In this document: one piece after another, positions 25,690 through 33,857 of the stretch
Position numbering within the stretch: position 1 is the stretch's first letter
Layout: every line of letters begins with the position of its first letter
Source: Epilithonimonas sp. JDS
GTDB taxonomy: Bacteria > Bacteroidota > Bacteroidia > Flavobacteriales > Weeksellaceae
NCBI RefSeq assembly: GCF_021261315.1
Contig: NZ_JAJSAX010000007.1
Span: 62,001 to 126,000 of the forward strand
Length of the DNA stretch: 64,000 nt
Direction: 5' to 3'
Program-made: the position numbers and the translations under genes
The notes under the pieces: model-generated
Told to the model about the DNA's origin: nothing
What the model saw: the letters and a program-made list of their open reading frames with translations, nothing else
Database searches by the model: none

Positions 25690-28413
25690 ATGAAGAAAGT
25701 TCTACAGATTTTAATATTCCTTGTTTTCTCATTAAAATCATTTGCTCAGATGGATACCGAGCATTGGTTTGCGCCTATATTCGACACGTTTAATTATTCT
25801 CATCCGGATTATGACAATAGTCTGAATGGTGATTTTTTATATCTTTCAACAGATTCGACCGATGAATTCGAAATTATTATCTATTCAGGAGAAGTAGAAT
25901 TGAACAGGGTTTCTATTCGTAAAGGTAATCCCAAATACGTCAAACTTGCGCCAAAAGTTATCACAACACTAGATGTATCTGACACATTTAAAGTCGCAAA
26001 AAGAGGATTACATCTTGTTGGTTCCCGCAAGTTTTTTGCAAACTTAAGAATATTAAGAGGTCCACACGCAGAGATTATTAATTCAAAAGGTTTTGCGGGA
26101 CTTGGAACAGATTTTTACGCTATAACGTCACCGCTTACCAGGCAGCAGACAAATCTTACTTCACAGGTCAATATACTTGCAACAGAAAATAATACTTCCG
26201 TTAAAATCAATGGCTATAATCCCGATATTCTATTCCAAAATGGTTCGCAAGCACCTGAATTAAATATGAGACTGAACAAAGGTGATTCATTTATGGTTTC
26301 TGTTCCCAACAGACCGCCTTATGTAGTAGATTCTACAGGATTAGGCGATCCGGATGCGAATTATCTTGGGTTGCTGGGTGCCAATATCCATTCCGATAAG
26401 CCTATTACTGTTACTAATGGTAATTTTAATGGGACTTATGTTAATGATTCTGGTGGAAATGATATATTGATGGATCAGGCAACGCCAGTCAATCGTTTGG
26501 GCAGAGAATATGTTGTTGCAAAAGGGAATGGACCGATCCGTGCTGCAGATCAGGGAGGAATAGATTCTGAAAGGGTCATAGTGATTGCCACAAAAGATAA
26601 TACAAAGTTTACTCTTAATGACAGTCCAATTGTTTATACATTAGATAAAGGGAAGTATAAAATTATCTATGGTTCAGAATCCTACATAAAACAAGGGACA
26701 GATATTTATAATTTATATATTAAAAGTACTGAAGATATATATGTCTATCAGTTTTTGGCCGGTAATGCACTTTATGACTCTGCTTCTGGCGGTATGAATA
26801 TGATACCATCATTGAATTGCCTGCTGCCAAACCAAATAGTGGAATTACCAGAAGTAAATCAAATTGGTACGAAGGATGATTTTGAGACTACGGTGAATAT
26901 CATTACAAAAAAAGGAGCTCAGGTCACAATGAATGGTGAGTCACTGAATGGCTTATACGGACCTTATTCTGTCTCCGGAACGTCGGAGTGGGTTCTTTTT
27001 AGTAAAAAAAATGTCAAAGGTAATCTTTCAATATATTCAACGGAGGCGGTCACTGCCGGAGTAGCTGGAGGTAGTAATGCTGTAGGTTATGGTGGGTTTT
27101 TTGGTGGTTTCAGTTCTATTCCTCAAATTACAAAAACCGGAGATTGTACTGCTGCTCAGAAATTGCAGGTAGATCATGGTTATGATTCTTACGAGTGGTA
27201 TTACAACAATGTCCTGATAGCTTCCGGAGCAAATTTGTTTTTCATCGATCCGGAAAATTACGGTTCAGGCAATTATTATTGTAAAATTTTCAAGAAAGAC
27301 TGCGGCTATTTTATAACGGATGTTTTTGTTTATAATAAATGCCCTCAGATTACCACAAAAAGCTTTACAGAAAGTAACTGTAAAATCCTGAAAATACCTG
27401 TAGCTTTTTCTTCAGATCCCTTGAAGCAGGTGAGATGGGATAGTGTACTGATTACAAAACAAGCAGAGAGAGGTGAAGCTTATTTTGATTTGTCTACGCA
27501 GCAAATTATTTTTGATCCAAAAAATACAGATTTAAAAGCCGTTACTTTTAAATATTATTTTGAAAGTACTGGGACTCTTCCCGACTCAGAAGAAGTGACA
27601 GTTACCGTCAATATTGCACAGATTAATTTACAAAATCCGAAGATTTCAATTTCATCGTGTCTTCAAAATCAGATAGGTTCATATAATTTGAAAGACGAAT
27701 ATGAAACCAAAAATAATGATCCAAGTATTTCACGTTACGCATATTACAAAGATGCAACTTTTGGACAAATCATACCAGATTCCCAATTGGATTCCTATAC
27801 TGCAAAGCCAGGAGATACAGTATTTGTAAAAATATTTAATAGTTATGACTGCTATAAAACAGGAGAAATCTATCTGAATACTTTTGAACTTCCAGTGATT
27901 AAATCGATTGATGTCAAAGGTAATACTTCAGTAACAATTAATGTGACCCAAGGAAAACCACCTTACTTATATTACATCAAAAAAGATGGTGATGTCAATT
28001 ATTTGCCTCAACTTTCTGATTACAGTTCTTCAAATACACTTCCAATCACAGAAGGAAAGGGTAATTACACAGTTTATGTCAAATCTGCAGATGATTGTGA
28101 TCCTGTGACCCAGAAATTTTTAGTCATTGGAGTTTCCAATGTGATTACGCCAAATGATGACGGGAAAAATGATATTATAGATATGTCTGTCCTTAATGAT
28201 AAAGTCAATCCGAAATTCCAGATATTTACAAGAAACACCAAAATGGTTTTTGAAGGAACTATCACCAACAATTTTATCTGGACAGGAAAACAAAATGGGA
28301 CGCCGCTGCCATCAGAAACTTATTGGTATCTTCTGCAATGGCAGGATTTTGAAGGCGCAGAGCTTAATGTTTTGACTGGCTGGATTCTCCTGAAAAACAG
28401 AAATTCAGACTGA
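25690..28413 (+). CDS. Large T9SS type B secreted protein, tandem copy 2
   Basis: This 907-residue paralogue has the same architecture: signal peptide (ending SFAQ), MDTEHWFAPIFD, KRGLHLVGSRKFFANLRI, Ig-like middle and CHU_C type B sorting domain (SNVITPNDDGKNDIIDM ... GWILLKNRNSD). From about residue 640 onward the two copies are far more alike than in the N-terminal half, including the shared EEVTVTVNIAQINL segment. The N-terminal half differs by insertions and many substitutions, fitting diversification of an exposed binding region while the secretion region is held constant. Confidence 0.8.
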   Translation: MKKVLQILIFLVFSLKSFAQMDTEHWFAPIFDTFNYSHPDYDNSLNGDFLYLSTDSTDEFEIIIYSGEVELNRVSIRKGNPKYVKLAPKVITTLDVSDTFKVAKRGLHLVGSRKFFANLRILRGPHAEIINSKGFAGLGTDFYAITSPLTRQQTNLTSQVNILATENNTSVKINGYNPDILFQNGSQAPELNMRLNKGDSFMVSVPNRPPYVVDSTGLGDPDANYLGLLGANIHSDKPITVTNGNFNGTYVNDSGGNDILMDQATPVNRLGREYVVAKGNGPIRAADQGGIDSERVIVIATKDNTKFTLNDSPIVYTLDKGKYKIIYGSESYIKQGTDIYNLYIKSTEDIYVYQFLAGNALYDSASGGMNMIPSLNCLLPNQIVELPEVNQIGTKDDFETTVNIITKKGAQVTMNGESLNGLYGPYSVSGTSEWVLFSKKNVKGNLSIYSTEAVTAGVAGGSNAVGYGGFFGGFSSIPQITKTGDCTAAQKLQVDHGYDSYEWYYNNVLIASGANLFFIDPENYGSGNYYCKIFKKDCGYFITDVFVYNKCPQITTKSFTESNCKILKIPVAFSSDPLKQVRWDSVLITKQAERGEAYFDLSTQQIIFDPKNTDLKAVTFKYYFESTGTLPDSEEVTVTVNIAQINLQNPKISISSCLQNQIGSYNLKDEYETKNNDPSISRYAYYKDATFGQIIPDSQLDSYTAKPGDTVFVKIFNSYDCYKTGEIYLNTFELPVIKSIDVKGNTSVTINVTQGKPPYLYYIKKDGDVNYLPQLSDYSSSNTLPITEGKGNYTVYVKSADDCDPVTQKFLVIGVSNVITPNDDGKNDIIDMSVLNDKVNPKFQIFTRNTKMVFEGTITNNFIWTGKQNGTPLPSETYWYLLQWQDFEGAELNVLTGWILLKNRNSD

Positions 28414-28474
28414 AAACAAAAACCTTAACATTCGTTTTCTAAAACAAATTATAATTAAAGTTACTTAACAGATT

Positions 28475-28517
28475 GCCGATAAAGTTTAATAAAATTTTAA
28501 CCTTATCGGCATTTTTT
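28475..28517 (+). terminator. Terminator after T9SS type B pair
   Basis: GCCGATAA and TTATCGGC pair; inside them further A/T-rich pairing is possible. The hairpin is followed by ATTTTTTT. Confidence 0.75.
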
Positions 28518-28544
28518 TGTAATGATTGTCAATTTTATTCTCTA

Positions 28545-28552
28545 TAAATTTG
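28545..28552 (+). promoter_or_regulatory. -7 element of carboxypeptidase-like-domain gene
   Basis: TAAATTTG is a perfect -7 match only 9 nt before the ATG at 28562, so the mRNA would have almost no leader. Confidence 0.55.
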
Positions 28553-28561
28553 CCGGATTAT

Positions 28562-29362
28562 ATGAAGAAGATTTTTACAATTGTGCTTATGTTTTGTCTG
28601 GCAACTGTGTACGGACAGGATTTTGAAGGCGAAATTTTTATCCGGGATAAGTCCAGCCTTTATCTCAATCAGGTTTACGTGACCAATATCAACGCGCACA
28701 AAAGTGTTCTTGCCAATTACAACGGCGAGTTCAAAATCGCTGCAAAAGTGGGCGATATTCTAAGATTTACTTCCATCGCAACAGAAAGAAAAGACGTCGA
28801 AATGACAGCCGAAATGCTGGAGCGCAGAAAAAACTTTGTAGAGTTGCAGATTGCGTATTACGAGATTCAGGAAGTGATATTAAGCTCCTTCAAACCAACC
28901 GGTAATCTCCGCAGGGATGTCGCAATGCTGAAAGGCTCTGAAAAAGCGTTTGAACTTAGAAAAATGATCGGACTGCCAGAGCCAAAGGGCGACGGAACTT
29001 CTCCAGAGCTTCCGATTTTAGGATTTAATCAGGGTCTCAGCTTCAGTATTGACAGTATTTTCGATTTGATTTCGGGAGAGAAAAAGAAAAAAGAACGCTA
29101 TTACCAGTATGAAAGAATGAGCAAGAATATCAAGAATCTTCAGGATTACTTCGGCGACGAGTATTTCATCAAAATGAAAATTCCAAAAGAGCTGATTCCA
29201 AATTTTCTTCAATTCATCTACAGTTCGGATAACATCACGGATTATCTGGAAACCAACAATTACGAAGCTGCAAAAACTTATATCGAAAAATACCTTCCGA
29301 TCTACCTCAGAAGATTACAGAATTCTCATCTGATGCAGGCAACTTCAGAAACTTTAAAATAA
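28562..29362 (+). CDS. Exported protein with carboxypeptidase-like regulatory domain
   Basis: This 266-residue protein starts at the ATG at 28562, giving a clean signal peptide (MKKIFTIVLMFCLATVYGQ); the frame open from 28526 overlaps the promoter. Residues ~20-95 form the small Ig-like domain seen in CarboxypepD_reg/SusC N-termini (FEGEIFIRDKSSLYLNQVYVTNINAHKSVLANYNGEFKIAAKVGDILRFTS, split by loops). The rest is helical and charged, with no recognised domain. Such Bacteroidota proteins are usually periplasmic. The gene is upstream of trmB, with a strong inverted repeat between. Confidence 0.65.
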   Translation: MKKIFTIVLMFCLATVYGQDFEGEIFIRDKSSLYLNQVYVTNINAHKSVLANYNGEFKIAAKVGDILRFTSIATERKDVEMTAEMLERRKNFVELQIAYYEIQEVILSSFKPTGNLRRDVAMLKGSEKAFELRKMIGLPEPKGDGTSPELPILGFNQGLSFSIDSIFDLISGEKKKKERYYQYERMSKNIKNLQDYFGDEYFIKMKIPKELIPNFLQFIYSSDNITDYLETNNYEAAKTYIEKYLPIYLRRLQNSHLMQATSETLK

Positions 29363-29397
29363 TATTAATTATCAAATTTTAAACAATAAACAATTAT

Positions 29398-29426
29398 ACT
29401 ATGCAATTTAAAATAAATTGTATAGT
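29398..29426. repeat. Inverted repeat overlapping trmB promoter
   Basis: ACTAT-g-CAATTTA and TAAATTG-t-ATAGT pair over 13 positions around AAA. The right arm overlaps the -7 element TAGTTTTG (29423-29430). It could be an operator, or a weak terminator of the upstream gene, since a T run is lacking. Confidence 0.5.
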
Positions 29427-29430
29427 TTTG
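29423..29430 (+). promoter_or_regulatory. trmB promoter -7 element
   Basis: TAGTTTTG matches TAnnTTTG, 36 nt before the trmB ATG. Confidence 0.55.
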
Positions 29431-29466
29431 TTGCGTTTTTAAGGCTTAAAAACAACTTTAAACAAA

Positions 29467-30147
29467 ATGGGCAAGAACAAAGCTGCAAGATTCAGAGAAA
29501 ATACAATTTTACCAAATGTCATCCAGCCAACACGTGATCAGGCAATAAATTCGTTTGAACACAAAGGAAAATGGAAAGAATTTTTTGGAAATGATAATCC
29601 GATTGTTTTGGAACTTGGCTGCGGAAAAGGCGAATATTCTGTAGGATTGGCAAAGGCTTTTCCGGAGAAAAATTTCATCGGTGTCGATATCAAAGGTGCC
29701 AGATTCTGGTTCGGTGCCAAAGAAGCGATCGAAGGTAATCTGAACAATGTTGCTTTCCTCAGAACCCAAATTGAATTGATAGACAATCTGTTTGCGGAAA
29801 ATGAAGTTTCCGAGATCTGGATCACATTTCCGGATCCGCAGATAAAATACAGAAGAACGAAGCACAGGCTTACAAACCCTGAGTTTCTGGCAAAATACAG
29901 ACAAATCCTGAAAAAAGACGGAATCATCCACCTGAAAACCGATTCCGAATACCTGCACGGATACACGCTGGGACTATTGCAAGGTTTGGGTCACGAGATC
30001 CTCACTGCGCATCACGACATTTACGGCGCTGCGGAATATCAGCCCGACACACCATTGCTGAAAGATATACGAACGTATTACGAGGAATTGTTCTCTTCCA
30101 AAGGAAAGACAATTACCTACATCAAATTCAAATTAAAAAATGAATAG
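29467..30147 (+). CDS. trmB: tRNA (guanosine(46)-N7)-methyltransferase
   Basis: TrmB places m7G46 in the variable loop of tRNAs using SAM. The 226-residue protein has the Rossmann SAM loop LELGCGKGEYSVGLA (~49-63), FIGVDIKGARFW, the family hallmark ITFPDPQIKYRRTKHRL and the C-terminal DTPLLKDIRTYYEELF. The gene overlaps the next by 8 nt (ATGAATAG), so the two are translationally coupled. Confidence 0.95.
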   Translation: MGKNKAARFRENTILPNVIQPTRDQAINSFEHKGKWKEFFGNDNPIVLELGCGKGEYSVGLAKAFPEKNFIGVDIKGARFWFGAKEAIEGNLNNVAFLRTQIELIDNLFAENEVSEIWITFPDPQIKYRRTKHRLTNPEFLAKYRQILKKDGIIHLKTDSEYLHGYTLGLLQGLGHEILTAHHDIYGAAEYQPDTPLLKDIRTYYEELFSSKGKTITYIKFKLKNE

Positions 30148-30598
30148 AATATTTTTATTATTTTTTGCCTGCAGTCTAGTGAGTTGTTCAACCACACAAT
30201 CTGCAAACACCATTTTCGCCAAACAGGATATGTCAGCAGAAGCCGAGCAGGCCAAAGCGCCACAGGCACCCATATCCAAACTGGAAGACAAAGCAGTCAC
30301 ATTACTCAATCAATTATTCAATAGTGATGCTGCAAACAAGAAAATGGTTCTGGTAATTAATAATGAATCTGATTGCGATTTTACGATGAATATTTTGGGT
30401 GGTAAAAGTTATGTATTACCAGTTGCATCCAAAAAAACCGAAAGCATAGTCGTAGAACAGGGCGAATATGAAATGAAGTCGGAAGTTTGCAAAAGTCCTT
30501 ATCAGGCTCACAAAAATTTAGTCGAAAATACGCAGGTCAACATCCGGTATTCTGTTGTTAAAAATCCCGAAACTGACAATTTAGCAACTATCCAATAA
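30140..30598 (+). CDS. Lipoprotein with DUF6759-like domain, copy 2
   Basis: The 152-residue product starts 8 nt inside trmB. The N-terminus MNRIFLLFFACSLVSC is a lipoprotein signal with Cys16. Residues ~55-145 repeat the domain of the protein at 21155-21721: FNSDAANKKMVLVINNESDCDFTMNILGGKSYVLPV, VEQGEYEMKSEVC and SPYQAHKNLVENTQ line up with FNNDPNKKEAIVQFVNKSKC and its two Cys (each segment broken at loops). Copy 1 has a cleavable signal peptide and this one is lipidated, so they likely sit in different places in the envelope. Function is unknown. Confidence 0.65.
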   Translation: MNRIFLLFFACSLVSCSTTQSANTIFAKQDMSAEAEQAKAPQAPISKLEDKAVTLLNQLFNSDAANKKMVLVINNESDCDFTMNILGGKSYVLPVASKKTESIVVEQGEYEMKSEVCKSPYQAHKNLVENTQVNIRYSVVKNPETDNLATIQ

Positions 30599-30600
30599 AA

Positions 30601-30628
30601 AAACGAGCTTCATTTTTGAAGCTCGTTT
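30601..30628. terminator. Bidirectional terminator
   Basis: AAACGAGCTTC and GAAGCTCGTTT form a perfect 11-bp stem with an ATTTTT loop, between the convergent lipoprotein and cyclotransferase genes. Confidence 0.85.
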
Positions 30629-30659
30629 CTGTTATATTAAAGACCTAAATCTCTTGATT

Positions 30660-31679
30660 CTATTTAATTGAGATCTCATAAATTCTGCTCCAGTTTTTCC
30701 CTGTAACCAGCATGTTGTCTCCTTTGAATGCGATTCCGTTCAGAACATCTTCTCCGCCACCTGAGCTCTGTTTAACAATGTTTGTCAGATCTATAATTCC
30801 GGTCACTTCTCCATTCGCTGGATTTATTTTTAGAATAATCGGTTTATGCCAAACATTCGAATAGATAAATCCGTTGTGGTATTCCAGTTCGTTTATTTGA
30901 TCATAACCTTCTTTGTCACTCGCAACCGAAATATATCTTACAACTTCTGAAGGGTTTTCCGGATTTAGGAAATAAATATTTTTTGTTCCATCAGAAACGA
31001 TGAGGTTTTTTCCGTCATTCGTCATTCCCCAGCCTTCGCCAATGATGTTTGGATATTCGAATTCCTTTTCAAGCTTCATATTAGAATCGTAAATAAATCC
31101 TTTCTTGGTTTTATAAGTCAATTGATAAATTTTATTTCCAAAAAGGGTAATTCCTTCAGAAAATATATTTGTAGGCTGTGCAACTTCCTGAAGCGGCTTT
31201 GTGGTTCCCAAAGTGTATTTCATAAGCTTCGATTTTCCTTCCAAACCTATACTTTCGTAAACTGTATTGTCGTGCACTTCAAAACCTTCCGTAAAATTAT
31301 CAGCACTATGCGGATATTGGTTTACAACTTCGTAAGACAGAGGAACTGCTTTAGCTTTTGCAAAAACATTAATCGTTGCATCCTGCTGCAAAACTTCGCC
31401 CCCTTTTGTTTTGATATTGAAAGTCACATCATTTTCGCCTAATGTGAAGAATTTTGGATCGATGTTCAAGTCGGTGCTTTCTTTGTCGCCAAAACTGATG
31501 GTGATGGCTTCTGCATAGTCCAGAACATCTTGCGGAATCTCAATTTTGTCTCCAAAATGATAGCCGCTGTTTTGCTGGCTTAGGTTGTAATCATTCAAGG
31601 AATTCAAAATGTCTTTGTCCTTATTACAGCCTACCAAAACTAAAAGAGCGAAAGCTGATGCTAAAAAAATCTTTTTCAT
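30660..31679 (-). CDS. Glutaminyl-peptide cyclotransferase (lipoprotein)
   Basis: The 339-residue product has a lipoprotein signal (MKKIFLASAFALLVLVGC, Cys18). After an Ig-like N-terminal segment (~30-115) comes a five-bladed propeller of the glutamine cyclotransferase family: YPHSADNFTEGFEVHDNTVYES at the start, IFSEGITLFGNKIYQLTYK, IIGEGWGMTNDGK, LIVSDGTKNIYFLNP, NELEYHNGFIYSNVWH and VLNGIAFKG (broken at loops). These enzymes convert N-terminal Gln of peptides to pyroglutamate. Many T9SS cargos start with Gln after signal cleavage, as do several proteins in this window, which makes a role in capping them plausible, though it is not shown here. Confidence 0.9.
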   Translation of the reverse strand: MKKIFLASAFALLVLVGCNKDKDILNSLNDYNLSQQNSGYHFGDKIEIPQDVLDYAEAITISFGDKESTDLNIDPKFFTLGENDVTFNIKTKGGEVLQQDATINVFAKAKAVPLSYEVVNQYPHSADNFTEGFEVHDNTVYESIGLEGKSKLMKYTLGTTKPLQEVAQPTNIFSEGITLFGNKIYQLTYKTKKGFIYDSNMKLEKEFEYPNIIGEGWGMTNDGKNLIVSDGTKNIYFLNPENPSEVVRYISVASDKEGYDQINELEYHNGFIYSNVWHKPIILKINPANGEVTGIIDLTNIVKQSSGGGEDVLNGIAFKGDNMLVTGKNWSRIYEISIK

Positions 31680-31878
31680 TGAGAAAATATTATTCGCCGG
31701 ATATTTCCGGAATCGATTTTAATTAATTGTTATGTTTCAATTTTTTTCAATCATTCTTCAAATGCTCAGAACTTGAACACCAAAAAGCTTTGAAACTTCG
31801 CCAAAAATACAAAATATGAGAACTAACATCTCATAAATTTTTCTTAATTAAACATAAAAATGTAGATTTGTAAATATT
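31680..31878. other. Gap between cyclotransferase and folA
   Basis: This 199-nt gap contains a small inverted repeat (ATGAGA / TCTCAT, 31815-31834) and the folA -7 element at 31863-31870. No gene is seen. Confidence 0.4.
31863..31870 (+). promoter_or_regulatory. folA promoter -7 element
   Basis: TAGATTTG matches TAnnTTTG and ends 8 nt before the folA ATG, implying a leaderless or nearly leaderless transcript. Confidence 0.6.
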
Positions 31879-32373
31879 ATGATTACGATAATTGCAGCCA
31901 TCGGCAAAAAAAATGCCTTAGGAAAAGACAACCAACTGCTTTGGCGTCTTCCAAAAGATCTGAAACATTTCAAATCGCTTACCGAAAATCACCCTGTCGT
32001 GATGGGAAGGAAAACCTATGAGAGTATTGGTAAGCCTTTGCAAAACAGAACCAATATTGTGGTCAGCAGAAAAGAAAACTGGTTTGCAGAAGATATTCTG
32101 ATTGTCTCAAAACTGAAGGAAGCTATTAAGTTTGCTAAAAAAATCGATAAGGACGTTTTCATCATTGGAGGCGGTGAGATTTATAATCAGACAATGGAAT
32201 TGGCTGACAGACTCGAAATCACTTTTGTAGATGACGATTTCGAAGCAGACACTTTCTTTCCAAAAATAGATTTGAAAATCTGGCAAAAAACCAACGAAGA
32301 ATTCCACGAAAAAGACGAAAAAAACGAACATAATTTCTATTTCCAAACCTACGAGAAAATCAATAAAGACTAA
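31879..32373 (+). CDS. folA: Dihydrofolate reductase
   Basis: FolA reduces dihydrofolate to tetrahydrofolate with NADPH and is the target of trimethoprim. The 164-residue protein shows MITIIAAIGKKNALGKDNQLLWRLP at the start (split at the substrate loop), the hydride-site acidic region LPKDLKHFK, VVMGRKTYESIG for NADPH binding, NIVVSRK and FIIGGGEIYNQ. The start is fixed because the family's first strand begins right at this ATG. recR follows after a 39-nt gap made of a 7-nt-periodic array. Confidence 0.95.
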   Translation: MITIIAAIGKKNALGKDNQLLWRLPKDLKHFKSLTENHPVVMGRKTYESIGKPLQNRTNIVVSRKENWFAEDILIVSKLKEAIKFAKKIDKDVFIIGGGEIYNQTMELADRLEITFVDDDFEADTFFPKIDLKIWQKTNEEFHEKDEKNEHNFYFQTYEKINKD

Positions 32374-32376
32374 AAA

Positions 32377-32411
32377 TCTTGATTCTTAGATCTTTTGTCT
32401 TGTATCTTAAT
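32377..32411 (+). repeat. 7-nt-periodic TCTTnnn array before recR
   Basis: TCTTGAT, TCTTAGA, TCTTTTG, TCTTGTA and TCTTAAT are five consecutive heptamers with invariant TCTT, filling nearly the whole folA-recR gap and ending 1 nt before the recR ATG at 32413. Confidence 0.75.
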
Positions 32412-32412
32412 T

Positions 32413-33024
32413 ATGGATTACCCAAGTAAAGTTTTATCGAAAGCTGTAGAAGAAATATCTGGTTTGCCCGGCATCGGGAAAAAATCGGCGCTTCGTCTTG
32501 CGTTGCATTTATTGCGTCAGCCGGCTTCGCAGGGAATTTCTTTGGGGACATCGATCCAGAATTTGGTCACCGAGATTAAATACTGCAAAGAATGTCATAA
32601 TTTTTCGGATTCCGAAGTTTGTGATATTTGCAGTGATCAAAAGCGTAATGACGATCTAATTTGCATCGTGGAAGATGTTCGTGATGTGATGGCGATAGAA
32701 AATACCGGAAAATTCCGGGGAAAATATCTGGTTCTTGGCGGCAAAATTTCTCCTATGGAAGGCATTGGTCCAAGCCAGTTAAGGATTGGAAGTATAGAAA
32801 AAAAACTGAATAACGGCTTTGTGAAAGAACTTATTTTTGCCCTTAGTGCAACTATGGAAGGCGATACAACGGCTTATTATATTTATAAAAAATTCAAAAC
32901 ATTTCCGGTGGTGTTTTCCAGCATTGCAAGAGGGATCTCCGTAGGTGACGAATTGGAGTACGCAGACGAAATATCTCTCGGAAGATCCATTACCAACAGA
33001 ACTGTTTATAACGAAGCCGGCTAA
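32413..33024 (+). CDS. recR: Recombination protein RecR
   Basis: RecR works with RecO and RecF to load RecA at gaps. The 203-residue protein starts at the ATG at 32413; an in-frame TTG at 32395 lies inside the upstream periodic array. Seen are the helix-hairpin-helix (LPGIGKKSALRLALHLL), the C4 zinc finger (CKECHNFSDSEVCDIC) around 56-71, the Toprim acidic strand (ICIVEDVRDVMAIE) and the Walker-like PSQLRIGSIEKKL. The stop overlaps the next start (TAATG). Confidence 0.95.
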   Translation: MDYPSKVLSKAVEEISGLPGIGKKSALRLALHLLRQPASQGISLGTSIQNLVTEIKYCKECHNFSDSEVCDICSDQKRNDDLICIVEDVRDVMAIENTGKFRGKYLVLGGKISPMEGIGPSQLRIGSIEKKLNNGFVKELIFALSATMEGDTTAYYIYKKFKTFPVVFSSIARGISVGDELEYADEISLGRSITNRTVYNEAG

Positions 33025-33857
33025 TGAAAGTAAGTGTAATTATCGTCCATTATCAGGTAAAGGATCTGTTGCGAAACTGTATTCTTTCGATTCAAAAATA
33101 TTTTCATGAGTTTGATTATGAGATTGTTGTCGTGGACAATCATTCTCCAAATTCAGATTGGAAAGCTCTCATTAACCAATTTCCAAATGTTAATTTTATT
33201 GAATTAAAAGAAAATCTAGGTTTCTCAAAAGCAAATAATATTGGCGTAAATGTCGCGAAAGGAGATTACGTTTATGTCCTGAATCCAGATACTGAAATAG
33301 AAGGTGATTATTTTAAACAAATTCTTGACTTTGCCGATCAGCAGAAGAAATTTGGAGCATTAGGTTTAAGAATGCACGATGCAAAGGGCAATTTTTTACC
33401 GGAAAGTAAACGGTCTGTTCCTGCATTAATCAATTCCTTCGAAAAACTATTCACAAAACTAAACAACGATTCCAAAACCTATTACAGAAATGATATTCCG
33501 GAAACTGATATTGCAGAAGTAGAAGTGATGACCGGTGCCAATCTTTTGATGAAGAAATCTGTTTATCAGGAAGTTGGAGGTTTCGATGAGCGTTATTTTA
33601 TGTATGGAGAAGACATCGATCTTTGCTATACGATTCTTAGGAAAGGTTATAAAAATTTCTACTACGGAAAGGCTTCAATCCTGCATTACAAAGGCGAAAG
33701 CACTGTAAAAGATAAAGTCTATCTCAACCGTTTTTTCGGTGCAATGGATATTTTTATTGGCAAATATTACAAAAAGCAGAAACCACTTCAGTATTTGTTA
33801 ATGAAAATCGGTCTCAAATTCAAACATTTTATAGAAGCGCGAAAAATCAAAAACTAA
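33024..33857 (+). CDS. Glycosyltransferase family 2
   Basis: This 277-residue GT-A enzyme shows VSVIIVHYQVKDLLRNCILSI (split after strand 1), VVVDNHSPNSD with the nucleotide-binding Asp, a DxD-like YVLNPDTEIEG and, near 200, MYGEDIDLCYTILRKGY with the catalytic-base ED. It resembles rhamnosyltransferase-type enzymes of polysaccharide synthesis. It is translationally coupled to recR (one-base overlap). The donor sugar and acceptor are unknown. It converges with the next gene with stop codons overlapping by 4 nt and no terminator between. Confidence 0.85.
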   Translation: MKVSVIIVHYQVKDLLRNCILSIQKYFHEFDYEIVVVDNHSPNSDWKALINQFPNVNFIELKENLGFSKANNIGVNVAKGDYVYVLNPDTEIEGDYFKQILDFADQQKKFGALGLRMHDAKGNFLPESKRSVPALINSFEKLFTKLNNDSKTYYRNDIPETDIAEVEVMTGANLLMKKSVYQEVGGFDERYFMYGEDIDLCYTILRKGYKNFYYGKASILHYKGESTVKDKVYLNRFFGAMDIFIGKYYKKQKPLQYLLMKIGLKFKHFIEARKIKN

